Part shown: in pieces, positions 50,685-62,700 of the stretch
Position numbering within the stretch: the first letter of the stretch is position 1
Layout of the letters: each line of letters starts with the position of its first letter
DNA from: Profftia sp020342455
Lineage (GTDB): Bacteria; Pseudomonadota; Gammaproteobacteria; Enterobacterales; Enterobacteriaceae
Length of the DNA: 64,000 nucleotides
Assembly: GCF_020342455.1 (NCBI RefSeq)
Contig: NZ_CP080506.1
Location: forward strand, 1,054,001 to 1,118,000
Reading direction: 5' to 3'
The notes under the pieces: generated by a model
What the model saw: the letters and a program-made list of their open reading frames with translations, nothing else
Databases searched by the model: none
Told to the model about the DNA's origin: nothing
Made by a program: the position numbers and the translations under genes

Positions 50685-51998
50685 ATGTCTAAAATTATTA
50701 AAGTTATTGGTCGTGAAATAATAGATTCACGAGGAAACCCAACTGTAGAAGCTGAGATACATCTAGAAGGTGGTTTTCTAGGGATGGCCGCTACACCATC
50801 AGGTGCTTCAACTGGTTCACGTGAAGCTTTAGAACTACGTGATGGTGATAAATACCGCTTTATGGGTAAAGGGGTTCTCAAAGCTGTTGCAGCTGTTAAC
50901 GGTCCAATTGCTAAAGCAATAATAGGGAAGGATGCAAAAGATCAATTTAACATAGATAATATCATGATTGATCTTGATGGTACAGAAAATAAATGTAATT
51001 TTGGTGCTAATGCTATCTTAGCTGTTTCTTTAGCTGTAGCTAAAGCTGCTGCTGCTTCTAAGGGTTTACCGCTATATGCTCATATAGCTGAACTTAACGG
51101 CATGCCAAATAAATATTCTATGCCCCTACCTATGATGAACATTATCAATGGTGGTGCACATGCTAATAATAACGTCGATATACAAGAATTCATGATTCAA
51201 CCTATTGGCGCTAAAACACTGAAAGAAGCAGTGCGAATCGGTTCTGAAATATTTCATAGTTTAGCCAAAATTCTTAAATCTAAAGGTATGAGTGTTGCTG
51301 TTGGTGATGAGGGTGGATACGCACCAAACTTAAGATGTAACGCAGAAGCACTTGATATTATCTCTACTGCAGTTCAAGATGCAGGGTATAAATTAGGTCA
51401 AGACATTACTTTTGCTATTGACTGTGCTGCTTCTGAATTTTATCGAAATGGTCAATATATTCTAGCTAGCGAAGGAAATAAAACTTTTACCTCTGAAGAA
51501 TTTACCCACTTCTTAGAGGATATGACTAAAATATACCCAATAGTTTCTATAGAAGACGGCTTAGATGAATCTGATTGGACTGGATTTCAATATCAGACTA
51601 AAATTCTAGGAAATAAAATACAACTAGTTGGTGATGATCTATTTGTAACTAATAGTGAAATATTAAAAAAAGGTATTCAGCAAAATATAGCTAACTCTAT
51701 TCTTATTAAACTTAATCAAATAGGTTCTTTAACTGAAACTTTAGCTACTATTAGAATAGCAAAAAACGCTGGTTATACTACAATTATCTCTCACCGTTCA
51801 GGTGAAACAGAAGATGCTACAATATCTGACCTAGCTGTTGGGACTTCTGCAGGGCAAATTAAAACTGGCTCTATCAGCCGTTCTGACCGTGTTGCTAAGT
51901 ATAACCAATTAATTCGTATAGAAGAATACTTAACTGCACAGGGTGACTTAGCTCCTTTTAATAGTCTAAAGGAAGTTAAAAATCAAAAAAAATCTTAA
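50685..51998 (+). CDS. eno: Enolase
   Basis: Converts 2-phosphoglycerate to phosphoenolpyruvate in glycolysis. Length is 437 residues (E. coli 432; a few extra residues at the C-terminus, KEVKNQKKS). Conserved parts include GREIIDSRGNPTVEAE, the mobile loop GASTGSREALELRDGD, catalytic region GDEGGYAPNL, metal ligands in SIEDGLDESDW and GDDLFVTN, and the signature LIKLNQIGSLTET, then SHRSGETEDATI. The AGGA Shine-Dalgarno is well placed. In E. coli enolase is also part of the RNA degradosome; RNase E is not in this window. A weak terminator follows. Confidence 0.98.
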   Translation: MSKIIKVIGREIIDSRGNPTVEAEIHLEGGFLGMAATPSGASTGSREALELRDGDKYRFMGKGVLKAVAAVNGPIAKAIIGKDAKDQFNIDNIMIDLDGTENKCNFGANAILAVSLAVAKAAAASKGLPLYAHIAELNGMPNKYSMPLPMMNIINGGAHANNNVDIQEFMIQPIGAKTLKEAVRIGSEIFHSLAKILKSKGMSVAVGDEGGYAPNLRCNAEALDIISTAVQDAGYKLGQDITFAIDCAASEFYRNGQYILASEGNKTFTSEEFTHFLEDMTKIYPIVSIEDGLDESDWTGFQYQTKILGNKIQLVGDDLFVTNSEILKKGIQQNIANSILIKLNQIGSLTETLATIRIAKNAGYTTIISHRSGETEDATISDLAVGTSAGQIKTGSISRSDRVAKYNQLIRIEEYLTAQGDLAPFNSLKEVKNQKKS

Positions 51999-52039
51999 TA
52001 TTATTTTGTATTTATAATAAATATTAAAGTTATAGTACA

Positions 52040-52061
52040 AATACTCCTTAGAGTATTATTT
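52040..52061 (+). terminator. Probable eno terminator
   Basis: Perfect 7-bp stem (AATACTC 52040-52046 with GAGTATT 52051-52057, loop CTTA) followed by ATTTT, 42 bases after the eno stop. Confidence 0.5.
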
Positions 52062-52937
52062 TCAATCTAATATTAATACTTATAATTTTTATTCATAATA
52101 GATCTTGGCTTAGTTCTCATATCTTGAGTTTTTATATTAGAAATATAGATCTTTAATATATATCTTCTTTTGATATTTTAGATAAAAAGGGAATTATGCC
52201 AAGAAACTTTAAATTATATTAATAATATAACTAATAAATTTAATATACAAAATACTGTATTAAATTAGTTCTATATTTTGGATAATAGACTAAATTGTAA
52301 TGTATCTATTAATAAAATTAATAATTGGATTATTTTTAATAAATGAATACCATCTATTACATTTTATTAAACACACTGTAATATATTACAGCAAAATTTT
52401 TAGAACTCATTTTAAGTAGTAATAACTTACTATATAAACTAAATATATGTAATAACCTTATTACACATTCAGTATAAGTTTAACCATAAAGATATATAGC
52501 ATTATTAAAACCAGGGGGATAATAAATAAAATTTATAAGAAAGTTTTTAATCTTATACACTATATTATTATAATAAATATATTACTATTTTTTAAATAAA
52601 ATTAATTAAGATAATATTATATATAATTAACTTAAATTCACACTATAAACTAACTTTTATATTAACCTAAATATTTTTATAAAAATCTACTTATTAATAT
52701 CAAAATATCACCTTAATATTATTGTAATCTTTATCAATAAATTAATATAAAATAGCAAACTAATTAAATTCATTGATATTCTTTTATGAGAATTAATATT
52801 CGAATTAATTAAGGTATTATATAAAATATTTATTAAATATCTATGCCTATATTATAAATGATAAAATAGACTATTAAATTCTTTCTTTCCCCTATCAATC
52901 TTTAGTTGTTTTACGGATATCAAGGAACATACATACA
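52062..52937. other. AT-rich gap between eno and yadG
   Basis: No gene seen. One isolated GC patch (CAGGGGG near 52512-52518) is unexplained. queE, the E. coli follower of eno, is not readable. Confidence 0.5.
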
Positions 52938-53849
52938 ATGATATACGCACTCAAACTTTTACAAATTAAAAAAAAATATAATGGTTATGTAAATGCATTG
53001 CGAGGCATTACGCTTAAAATTGCAATAGGAGATTTTTACGCTTTGTTAGGTCCTAATGGCGCAGGTAAGTCAACTACTATTGGTATTATAAGCTCTTTAG
53101 TTAATAAATCTTCTGGTACAGTTAATGTATTTGGTTATGATCTTGATAAAGATACTATTAATGCTAAACGACAGTTAGGTTTAGTACCACAGGAATTTAA
53201 CTTTAGCCAATTTGAAACTGTAACACAAATCCTAGTGAATCAAGCTGGCTACTATGGTATAACATATTTAGAAGCAATATTGCGCGCAAAAAAATACCTA
53301 AAACAACTTTGCCTATGGAGTCAACGCGATAAACATGCGTATACTTTATCTGGTGGTATGAAACGTCGTCTTATGATTGCTCGTGCATTGATGCACGAAC
53401 CCAAATTACTTATCCTTGATGAACCAACTGCAGGAATTGATATCGAACTACGTCGTTATATATGGAGATTATTAAAAGAATTAAATTCACAGGGTACTAC
53501 AATCATTCTTACAACTAATTATATAGAAGAAGCGGAAATACTATGCCACAATATCGGTATTATTAAAAATGGTGAGTTAATAGAGAACACCTCAATTAAA
53601 GCATTATTATCTAAATTAAAGCTAGAGTCCTTTTTATTAGATCTAGAACCTAATAGCTCAACACCAATCATAAAAAATTATAACAACATTCTTCATAATA
53701 CAACAACATTAGAAGTACAAGTATCTAGAGAACAAGGACTGAATGGACTATTTAATCAACTTAATAAACAGGGTATTAAAGTATTAAGTATGCGTAATAA
53801 AGTAAACCGTCTGGAAGAGTTATTATTTACTCTGGTAAATAATAATTAA
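52938..53849 (+). CDS. yadG: ABC transporter ATPase YadG
   Basis: ATPase partner of YadH in a two-gene ABC-2-type exporter of unknown substrate. Length is 303 residues (E. coli 308). Walker A GPNGAGKST, Q-loop VPQEFNF, signature LSGGMKRR and Walker B LLILDEPTAG are intact. The switch (H-loop) histidine is replaced: LTTHYLEEAE in E. coli is LTTNYIEEAE here, with N194. That histidine is normally needed for ATP hydrolysis, so activity may be lowered. The frame is otherwise complete and yadH follows 26 bases later, so the operon is kept. Confidence 0.95.
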   Translation: MIYALKLLQIKKKYNGYVNALRGITLKIAIGDFYALLGPNGAGKSTTIGIISSLVNKSSGTVNVFGYDLDKDTINAKRQLGLVPQEFNFSQFETVTQILVNQAGYYGITYLEAILRAKKYLKQLCLWSQRDKHAYTLSGGMKRRLMIARALMHEPKLLILDEPTAGIDIELRRYIWRLLKELNSQGTTIILTTNYIEEAEILCHNIGIIKNGELIENTSIKALLSKLKLESFLLDLEPNSSTPIIKNYNNILHNTTTLEVQVSREQGLNGLFNQLNKQGIKVLSMRNKVNRLEELLFTLVNNN

Positions 53850-53875
53850 AACTCTTTGTAAATAAGGAAAAAAAT

Positions 53876-54649
53876 ATGAATATCCTCCTACATTGGATTG
53901 CCTTTAAAAGTATTTGTAATAAAGAAATACACCGTCTAGCTAGAATTTGGATTCAAACTTTAATACCACCAATAATTACTATTACGCTTTATTTTATTAT
54001 ATTCGGTAATTTAATAGGTCCTCGAATAGGAGTAATACAAAATTATAGTTATATAGAATATATTATACCAGGATTAGTGATGATGTCAGTGATTACTAAT
54101 GCCTACTCAAATGTAGCATCATCAGTTTTTAGTGCGAAATTTCAACGTAATATTGAAGAATTACTAGTAGCTCCTATACCAACATATATAATTATTACTG
54201 GATTAATTAGTGGAGGAGTAATACGCGGTATATTTGTTGGAACTATTGTTATGCTAATATCACTATTATTTATACCGCTACATATACATAATTGGATTGT
54301 TATCTTAGCAATATTACTATCTACAGCTATTTTATTTTCGTTAATAGGACTATTAAATGCTATTTTTGCTAAAAACTTTGATGATATTAGTTTAATACCA
54401 ACTTTTATATTAACACCGTTAATTTACCTTGGGGGAGTCTTTTATCCATTAACATTTTTAACTGCTTTTTGGCAGACAGTATCAAAACTAAATCCTATAT
54501 TTTATATGATTAGTGGATTACGTTTTGGATTTCTTGGAATTAACGATACTTTACTAGTCTTTACTTTTGTTATATTAATAGCATTAATATTATTATTTTA
54601 CCTAACAGCTGCGTATTTCATAAACTATGGTAATAGTATACGTAACTGA
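53876..54649 (+). CDS. yadH: ABC-2 type transporter permease YadH
   Basis: Inner-membrane permease of the YadGH exporter. Length is 257 residues (E. coli 256). It shows six hydrophobic segments with the ABC-2 family region NPIFYMISGLRFGFLGI near residue 215 and the loop FQRNIEELLVAPIPTYII that contacts the ATPase. A Shine-Dalgarno AAGGAAAA precedes the ATG. It is co-transcribed with yadG by spacing. Substrate unknown; family members of this type export lipids, polysaccharides or drugs. Confidence 0.95.
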   Translation: MNILLHWIAFKSICNKEIHRLARIWIQTLIPPIITITLYFIIFGNLIGPRIGVIQNYSYIEYIIPGLVMMSVITNAYSNVASSVFSAKFQRNIEELLVAPIPTYIIITGLISGGVIRGIFVGTIVMLISLLFIPLHIHNWIVILAILLSTAILFSLIGLLNAIFAKNFDDISLIPTFILTPLIYLGGVFYPLTFLTAFWQTVSKLNPIFYMISGLRFGFLGINDTLLVFTFVILIALILLFYLTAAYFINYGNSIRN

Positions 54650-55598
54650 TAAATATAAAAATTATATAATACAAAATGATTTAGAATAACTTTTACTTTG
54701 ATTATACAGAGCACTTTAAATTCATAAAGATTAATTAATATCTATATGTGTTAATATCATTTATAATTAACTTTAAATATATATAAATAATATATCAAAT
54801 AGTAAAACACTATTTAGTAGATAAAAAAATCTATATACTATAATATATACATTATTAAACTTAAAAATATTAATATTAAATGATTTAATTACAAATTAGA
54901 TAATCTAAAAAAATAATAATGTAAACTTTAATATAAAAACTTTTTATGTCATTAAGAATAATTCAATTCAATTCTTAATAAAAAACTTGTACTAGTATAG
55001 TACAATTACAAAAGATGTCTAGATCTATAATACATTCTAAATTATTTGTGTAAACTATTATCATAATATTTTTAATATAAATTAAAGAATTACTACTATA
55101 ATATATAATCACTTATAATTATAATAATAATTATATATATTTTATATATATTTCAGATAAGATAGTAAACAACTGATAATTTTATAATACCGCCATTAAA
55201 AATATCTAATATTATATAAAATTAACAATCTTATAAAGATTATTTAGTATAAAATATTATAAAATTAATTTTTATTGACATACCTCGAGAAGTAATAGAG
55301 AATAATTTATTCTAATTGTAAGAAATATTTTGCATCCTATACTATAACATAGTAAATATATTTTTATTAAAAGAATGTTAATAAAACATAAATAAATATA
55401 ATTTTACTAAATTTTTTTCTTTACTTATATCTACTAACTAAAATAAATATAAAGTATTAAGACTTACGCAGTTATAATTTTATTAATATAAAAATCTATT
55501 ATTACAATAACAATTATAATATAATTAAAAATTAATTATTTATTAATGTTATATCTTAAGGATATAACATTTTACAAAATAATATTAATTAAAATAAA
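54650..55598. other. AT-rich gap between yadH and typA (convergent)
   Basis: About 950 bases without a gene. Hairpins: 54987-55005 (TTGTACT with AGTACAA) and 55545-55571 (listed separately). Confidence 0.55.
55545..55571. terminator. Hairpin at the typA end
   Basis: Perfect 11-bp stem (55545-55555 with 55561-55571, loop TTAAG) about 30 bases past the typA stop. The T-run is on the plus-strand side, so it would terminate rightward transcripts better; position suggests it serves typA. Confidence 0.5.
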
Positions 55599-57422
55599 TT
55601 ATTTTTCTTTAAAAATACGAGTAGCACGACGACGATCATTTTCGATAAGATAACGTTTACGAAGGCGTATAGAGGTTGGAGTAACTTCTACTAATTCATC
55701 TTCATCTATAAATGCCAAAGCTTGTTCCAATGATAGTTTAATTGCAGGCACTAAAGTAGTTGCTTCATCAGTACCAGAAGCACGCATATTAGTAAGTTTC
55801 TTACCAGTAAGGCAATTTACTGTAAGATCGTTAGATCTAGTATGAATACCTATAATCTGACCCTCATAAACTTCAGTTCCGTGACCTAAAAATAGCTTAC
55901 CACGGTCTTGTAGACCATACAGCGCAAAAGCAACAGCTTTACCCTCACCATTAGAAATCAGAACACCATTATGACGCTGACCAATATAACCTGGACGTAC
56001 ATCATCATAATGACTAAAGGTTGAATGCAATAAACCGGTACCAGACGTAAGGGTCATGAATTCGGTACGAAAACCAATTAGACCTCGAGCGGGTATAAGA
56101 TATTCTAACCTAATACGTCCCTTATTATCTGGAACCATATTTTTAATATCACTTTTACGCTCTCCCATAGCCTGCATAATTACACCCTGATATTGTACTT
56201 CAATATCTAGAATAACATTTTCAAATGGTTCCTGTATATGACCATTAATGTTAAGATTAATAACCTTAGGTCGAGATACCGCCAGCTCAAAACCTTCACG
56301 ACGCATATTTTCTATAAGTACAGATAAATGCAATTCACCACGTCCTGACACACGAAATGCGTCTGCATCTTCAGTTTCTTCAACTTGTAATGCAACATTA
56401 TATGTGAGTTCTTTTTGTAGGCGATTTAAAATTTGACGGGAAGTTATGTATTTTCCTTCTTTACCACAAAATGGAGAAGTATTGACACAAAAATACATAG
56501 TAACAGTTGGTTTATCAACACTAAGTGCAGGTAATGACTCAATATGACTAACCTCACATATAACATCAGAAATATTTAGATTACTAAGTCCAGTAATCGC
56601 AACAATATCACCAGCTTCAGCTATATTAGTTTCAATTCTATCCAAACCCATATGGGTTAAAACTTTATTTATTTTGCCGTTATAGGTTCTACCTTTGCTA
56701 TCGATAATAGTGACCTGTTGGTTAGGATATACTTTACCCCGTTTAATACGACCAACACCAATTACTCCTAGATAGTTATTATAATCTAGTTGAGATATTT
56801 GCATTTGAAAAGGAGCATTAATCTCAACTTGTGGTGAAGATACATGTTTAATAATTGTATTATAAAGAGGCGTCATATCTTGAGCCATATTTTTATAATC
56901 TAAACCAGCAGTACCATATAAAGCAGAGGTATAAATAATGGGAAAATCTAATTGTTCATCAGTTGCATCTAAATTGACAAATAAATCAAATACATGATCT
57001 ACGACCCAATCGGGTCGCGATCCTACACGATCGACCTTGTTAATTACAACAATTGGTTTTAGATTATTAATAAATGCTTTTTGAGTCACAAAACGTGTCT
57101 GTGGCATAGGGCCATCAATTGCATCAACAACAAGAAGTACCGAATCAACCATTGATATTACACGCTCAACTTCACCACCAAAATCCGCATGTCCTGGAGT
57201 ATCAACTATGTTAATACGATAATTTTTCCAATTAATAGCAGTATTTTTTGCAAGTATAGTAATACCACGTTCTTTTTCTAAGTAGTTAGAATCCATAATG
57301 CGTTCAGTTACTTCTTCATGTTTATCTAATGTACCGGATTGCTGTAGTAACTTATCAACAAGAGTAGTTTTTCCATGGTCAACATGCGCAATAATAGCAA
57401 TGTTACGCAAATTCCTGATCAC
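55599..57422 (-). CDS. typA: Ribosome-associated GTPase TypA/BipA
   Basis: Translation-factor-like GTPase that binds the ribosome and helps 50S assembly, especially at low temperature or under stress. It has 607 residues, as in E. coli. The G domain shows G1 AHVDHGKT (12-19), G2 RGIT, G3 DTPGH and G4 NKVD; domain II, EF-G-like domains III and V, and the BipA-specific C-terminal domain follow (VNCLTGKKLTNMRASGTDE). The start is GTG at 57422, with GAGG 8 to 9 bases upstream. It stands alone here; glnA, its E. coli neighbour, is not seen. Confidence 0.97.
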   Translation of the reverse strand: MIRNLRNIAIIAHVDHGKTTLVDKLLQQSGTLDKHEEVTERIMDSNYLEKERGITILAKNTAINWKNYRINIVDTPGHADFGGEVERVISMVDSVLLVVDAIDGPMPQTRFVTQKAFINNLKPIVVINKVDRVGSRPDWVVDHVFDLFVNLDATDEQLDFPIIYTSALYGTAGLDYKNMAQDMTPLYNTIIKHVSSPQVEINAPFQMQISQLDYNNYLGVIGVGRIKRGKVYPNQQVTIIDSKGRTYNGKINKVLTHMGLDRIETNIAEAGDIVAITGLSNLNISDVICEVSHIESLPALSVDKPTVTMYFCVNTSPFCGKEGKYITSRQILNRLQKELTYNVALQVEETEDADAFRVSGRGELHLSVLIENMRREGFELAVSRPKVINLNINGHIQEPFENVILDIEVQYQGVIMQAMGERKSDIKNMVPDNKGRIRLEYLIPARGLIGFRTEFMTLTSGTGLLHSTFSHYDDVRPGYIGQRHNGVLISNGEGKAVAFALYGLQDRGKLFLGHGTEVYEGQIIGIHTRSNDLTVNCLTGKKLTNMRASGTDEATTLVPAIKLSLEQALAFIDEDELVEVTPTSIRLRKRYLIENDRRRATRIFKEK

Positions 57423-58160
57423 AACTTTGCCTCATAATTATAAAATAGTACATCTATTATACCATGCATTAAGTAGATCATTAAATACTACAATAATCCT
57501 ATTTATGAATAGAGTACAAAATGTTAAGTATAAATATATTGTATAAATAAAATATAGTACAAATAAAAAATTTGCACTTAGACAATATACTTGTAATATT
57601 TATCATTCATATGTAAATTTAGGTCTTAATAAAAACTTTTATTATATATAAACTATTTTGATATATCTCTTATAAAGAATATAAATAAACATTGGGTTAA
57701 AATATAAAATTTAATATTCATTAAACCTAAATTTTTTAAAAAATTACTCTCTTTCTACTCTGAAAAATACTTACCTAATATTTATAATATAGTTTAAATA
57801 TATATTGTATGGGATTAATTACAATCTTGCTGATATTTTATATATCAATATAGTTCTTTCACTTTAAAAATTTTTACTTAAGATATAAATTATCAGAAGC
57901 ATAACTATCTTAAAATATATACAATAATCACTATACGTTATATATAAAAACGACTAAAGAAATTTTGTAGGATTAAACATTAATAATTTATATTAATAAA
58001 TTATTAATACATTACAACTCAAAATAACAAAACAAATTTAATCCAAAATAGAGGGATAATTGAATAATATTATAAAATCTATTTATATAACTAAATTTTA
58101 AATAATAATATATACTTAAAACATATAATGTCTATTACTATATCCCTAATTTTAAAGCAA
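57423..58160. other. AT-rich gap between pfkA and typA
   Basis: 738 bases, no gene. It must contain the typA promoter, but I could not identify it. Confidence 0.55.
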
Positions 58161-59123
58161 TTAGTACAACATTTTAGCTGTTTGAAGCCAGTCCCTTTTA
58201 AATGGACGTTTCATATTCTCTACGGCATCTATAAGATCATGATGTACTAATTTTTCGTTCTGTATACCTACACAACGTCCCCCGTACCCTAATAATAGTA
58301 GCTCAATAGAATATGCTCCCATTCTAGATGCTAGAATACGATCGTAAGCTACTGGTGCACCACCACGCTGTATATGACCTAAAACAGTTGCTCTAGTTTC
58401 ACGACTAGTTTCTTTCTCAATAATTCTTGCTAATTTATTTACATCGCAAATATGTTCAGTAATTGCGACAATAGCATGTTTTTTACCTTTAATAATACCA
58501 GCTTTAATTTCATTAACTAGATCTTCACATTTAAATGGAACTTCTGGCAAAACAATAAACTCACATCCCCCTGCAATAGCAGCAGCTAAAGTAAGATCAC
58601 CACAGTAGCGGCCCATAACTTCAACTATAGAAATACGTTGGTGAGAAGAAGAGGTATCACGTAAGCGATCAATTGCTTCAACAATAGTTTCGAGTGCTGT
58701 AAAGTAACCAATAGTATAATCTGTGCCAGCAACGTCATTATCAATGGTACCAGGTAGACCAATGCAAGGAAATCCCATTTCAGTAATACGCTTAGCTCCC
58801 ATATAAGAACCGTCACCACCAATTACTACCATAGCATCTAAACCAACTTTACTTATATTTTTAACAGCTTGCTCACGTATATTATCATCTTGAAATTCTG
58901 GGAAACGTGCAGATCCAAGAAACGTACCACCACGATTAATTATATCAGAAACACTAGAACGATCAAGTTTCTTTATACGACCTTGATATAAACCAAGATA
59001 TCCTTCTTCAATACCATATACTTTTAATCCTTTTGCTAATGTAGCACGTACAACACCACGTATAGCAGCATTCATACCAGGGGCATCACCGCCACTAGTC
59101 AATACACCTATTTTATTAATCAT
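58161..59123 (-). CDS. pfkA: 6-phosphofructokinase I
   Basis: ATP-dependent phosphorylation of fructose 6-phosphate, the committed step of glycolysis. It has 320 residues, as in E. coli PfkA. Visible are the ATP-binding GVLTSGGDAPGMNAAIRG, GGDGSYMGA, catalytic TIDND (base D127), and substrate-binding VMGRYCGD and HIQRGGAPVAYDR. Effector-site residues also look kept, so ADP/PEP control is likely. AAAGG lies 7 bases before the ATG. Together with eno it shows that glycolysis is retained. Confidence 0.98.
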   Translation of the reverse strand: MINKIGVLTSGGDAPGMNAAIRGVVRATLAKGLKVYGIEEGYLGLYQGRIKKLDRSSVSDIINRGGTFLGSARFPEFQDDNIREQAVKNISKVGLDAMVVIGGDGSYMGAKRITEMGFPCIGLPGTIDNDVAGTDYTIGYFTALETIVEAIDRLRDTSSSHQRISIVEVMGRYCGDLTLAAAIAGGCEFIVLPEVPFKCEDLVNEIKAGIIKGKKHAIVAITEHICDVNKLARIIEKETSRETRATVLGHIQRGGAPVAYDRILASRMGAYSIELLLLGYGGRCVGIQNEKLVHHDLIDAVENMKRPFKRDWLQTAKMLY

Positions 59124-59665
59124 GACTAACCTTTGACTTATTAGATGCTCATCTAAATATTTTTTCTATTATAATAAATATTAATAAATATTAAGAATTA
59201 CTTTTGATTTTAGATTATTAATTTATGTGTATTAATTAAAATTACAGAAAAAGATTAAAATTAATTTTTAATAAATACATTAAGATAAAAAATTAATATA
59301 CTGCTATCTATATTTATAATTATATTTTAATATGATAACAATCATAATTGTATCATTAGTGACTAGTAAATAATTTAAATATATTTTATGACATTATTTT
59401 ATTATAAATAATGTGGTAATATTTTAATATTTATAAATAATTAATATAAAACATATAATTATATTTAATATAATGTTTACCGTTTTAATTTTTAATAAAA
59501 CATATCATTATATTTATACTGAAATATATATTGATTAATTAGTTTATAATAATAAATTTTTAGTAAATAAAAGATAAAAGGCAGTTCAGGGGTTATTTCA
59601 GTATTAAAATTAAATTTAAAAATAACAATTTAAAAAATATTAAAAATAACATTTTAATTTTAAGA
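59124..59665. other. Gap between rpoC and pfkA
   Basis: 542 bases without a gene, presumably including the pfkA promoter. A short less AT-rich patch near 59580-59600 (GGCAGTTCAGGGG) is unexplained. Confidence 0.5.
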
Positions 59666-59693
59666 ATAAAACCGCCTTTTTGGGCGGTTTTAT
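59666..59693 (-). terminator. rpoC (rpoBC operon) intrinsic terminator
   Basis: Perfect 11-bp stem (59666-59676 with 59683-59693; core ACCGCC/GGCGGT), 6-base loop, about 13 bases after the rpoC stop, with a T-rich tail on the minus strand. It is the most GC-rich hairpin in the window after the ompF one. Confidence 0.9.
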
Positions 59694-59706
59694 TAATTAA
59701 AACTAA

Positions 59707-62700
59707 TTAGTGCCTATCATCTGTATTTGTGTCTGCATTTAGTAATTCTGCTAAATTAGCAGTTGCTTCTTCAGCACTTACCTGAGGTATCTCTACTAAA
59801 GAATCATCTTGAGCTTTACGACGTGTACGATCTTTATGATAAGAGTAACCAGTACCAGCTGGAATCAAACGACCTACAATAACATTTTCTTTTAGACCAC
59901 GAAGTTCATCTCCTTTCCCTGCAACTGCTGCTTCAGTAAGAACCCGAGTAGTTTCTTGGAACGAAGCTGCAGAAATAAAAGATTCAGTTGCTAGTGAAGC
60001 TTTAGTAATACCTAATAAATCACGGCTATAAGTAGTCATAATTTTACTATTATCTTCTAAATAACGATTCGCTATTTTTATACGAGAAAATTCAACCTGC
60101 TCGCCTTCAAGGAATTCGCAATTACTAGAGCCTTCAATTGTTGCTTTTCGCAGCATCTGACGCACTATTACTTCAATATGTTTATCGTTAATCTTAACAC
60201 CTTGTAACCTATAAACATCCTGTACTTCATTAGTAATATAACGTGTTACAGCGTGAATACCCCTAAGACGCAAAATATCATGAGGAGATTCTGGGCCATC
60301 AGATACTACATCACCACGTTCTACACGTTCACCTTCAAATACATTGAGCTGACGCCACTTGGGGATCATTTCTTCATAAGGATCGCTACCGTCTAATGGA
60401 GTAATAACCAGACGTCGTTTACCTTTTGTTTCTTTACCAAAAGAAATTATACCCGTAATTTCTGCTAAAATAGCAGGTTCTTTAGGACGACGTGCTTCAA
60501 AAAGATCTACAACACGAGGCAAACCACCAGTAATATCTTTAGTACCACCGGATTCTTGAGGTATCCGTGCTAAGGTATCACCTGCATATATCTTAGCAGT
60601 ATCTGACAACTGTACAATAGATTTACCTGGTAAAAAATATTGAGCTGCTATATCAGTACCAGGTATTAATACATCTTTTCCTTTAATATCAACTATTTTG
60701 AGTGCTGGACGCAAATCTTTACTGTTACCCGTACGCTCTGCTGAATCTAGAACTACTAAAGAAGATAAACCAGTTAATTCATCAGTCTGGCGGGTAATAG
60801 TCTGAGTATCAATAATATCAATAAAACGTAAAAATCCACTAACCTCTGAAACAACCGGCATAGTATGTGGATCCCAATTAACTACAGTGTCGCCTCCATT
60901 TACTTCTGCTCCATCTCCTTTAGCCATAATAGCACCGTAGGGAACTTTATAACTCTCTTTAGTACGACCAAATTTATCAATAAGTTTTAATTCAGTATTA
61001 CGTGAAGTTATTACTAATTTATTATCGCTATTCAAAACAAACTTGGCATTATTTAATTGTAAATTACCTTGATTTTTTACCTGAATACTAGATTCTGCTG
61101 CCGCACGAGATGCAGCGCCACCAATATGGAATGTACGCATTGTTAGTTGTGTACCAGGTTCACCAATAGATTGTGCTGCAATAACACCTATTGCTTCACC
61201 TTTATTAATAAGATGACCACGAGCTAAATCACGGCCATAACAGTGTGCACATACACCAAAATCTGTTTCACAGGTCACTACTGAACGTACTTTAATTATA
61301 TCTACGGAGTACAATTCTAACATATCACACAACTCTTCATGGAGCAATATATTCCGTGATACAAGAATCTCTGTAGTACCAGGTTTAATAACTTCTTCAG
61401 CAGTTACACGTCCCAATACCCTATCACGAAGAGGTTCTTTTACATCACCACCTTCAATAACAGGAGTCATTATAATACCATTATGAGTACCACAATCATC
61501 TTCTATAACGACTAAGTCTTGAGCGACATCTACTAGACGACGAGTTAGATAACCTGAGTTAGCAGTCTTCAATGCAGTATCAGCCAAACCTTTACGCGCA
61601 CCATGAGTAGAAATAAAATACTGCAATACATTTAACCCTTCACGAAAATTTGCGGTAATAGGAGTTTCGATAATCGAACCATCAGGTTTAGCCATGAGTC
61701 CACGCATACCAGCTAATTGACGAATCTGAGCAGCAGAACCCCGAGCACCAGAATCAGCCATCATAAAAATGCTATTAAAAGAAACCTGACGTTCTTCTTT
61801 GTTTTCCTTATTCATGACTAACTCTGTAGATATATTTTTCATCATAGCTTTAGCAACACGTTCATTTGCTGCAGCCCATATATCAATAACTTTATTATAA
61901 CGTTCTCCTGCTGTCACAAGACCTGACTGGAACTGCTCTTGAATATCAGCTACCTCTACCTCAGCTTCGGAAATAATTTCTACTTTTTTTTCTGGAATAA
62001 CCATATCATCGATACCAACAGAAGCTCCTGAACGTGCAGCATAAGCAAAACCGGTATACATGATTTGATCAGCAAAAATAACAGTAGGTTTAAGACCCAA
62101 TATACGGTAACAAATATTTAGCATCTTAGAGATAGCTTTTTTACCTAATAACTGATTTACAATAGTATATGGTAGTCCTGATGGCACAATCATCCATAGA
62201 ATTGCACGACCAATAGTAGTATCTATAACACTAGTAGTATCCACCCATGTTCCTTTTACATTTTTCTCAGTTTGTGTAATACGGACCTTAACACGTGCAT
62301 GTAAAGAAGCTAAACCAGCACGATAAATACGTTCTGCTTCTTTAGGACTACTAAGAACCATACCTTCACCTTTAGCATTAACACAATCACGAGTCATGTA
62401 ATATAGTCCTAATACAACATCCTGAGAAGGAACAATAATTGGCTCGCCATTAGCAGGTGATAAAATATTATTAGTAGACATCATCAACGCGCGGGCTTCT
62501 AATTGAGCTTCTAAAGTTAAAGGAACATGAACAGCCATTTGATCACCATCAAAATCGGCGTTATAAGCTGCACAAACTAAGGGGTGTAACTGAATGGCTT
62601 TACCTTCAATTAATAAAGGTTCAAATGCCTGAATACCTAAGCGATGCAGTGTTGGTGCACGATTGAGCATTACTGGATGTTCCCGAATCACTTCATCTAA

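Noticed and set aside
57298..57546. Plus-strand ORF of 82 codons
   Set aside because: Mostly antisense to the conserved start of typA, then runs into AT-rich gap; no ribosome binding site.
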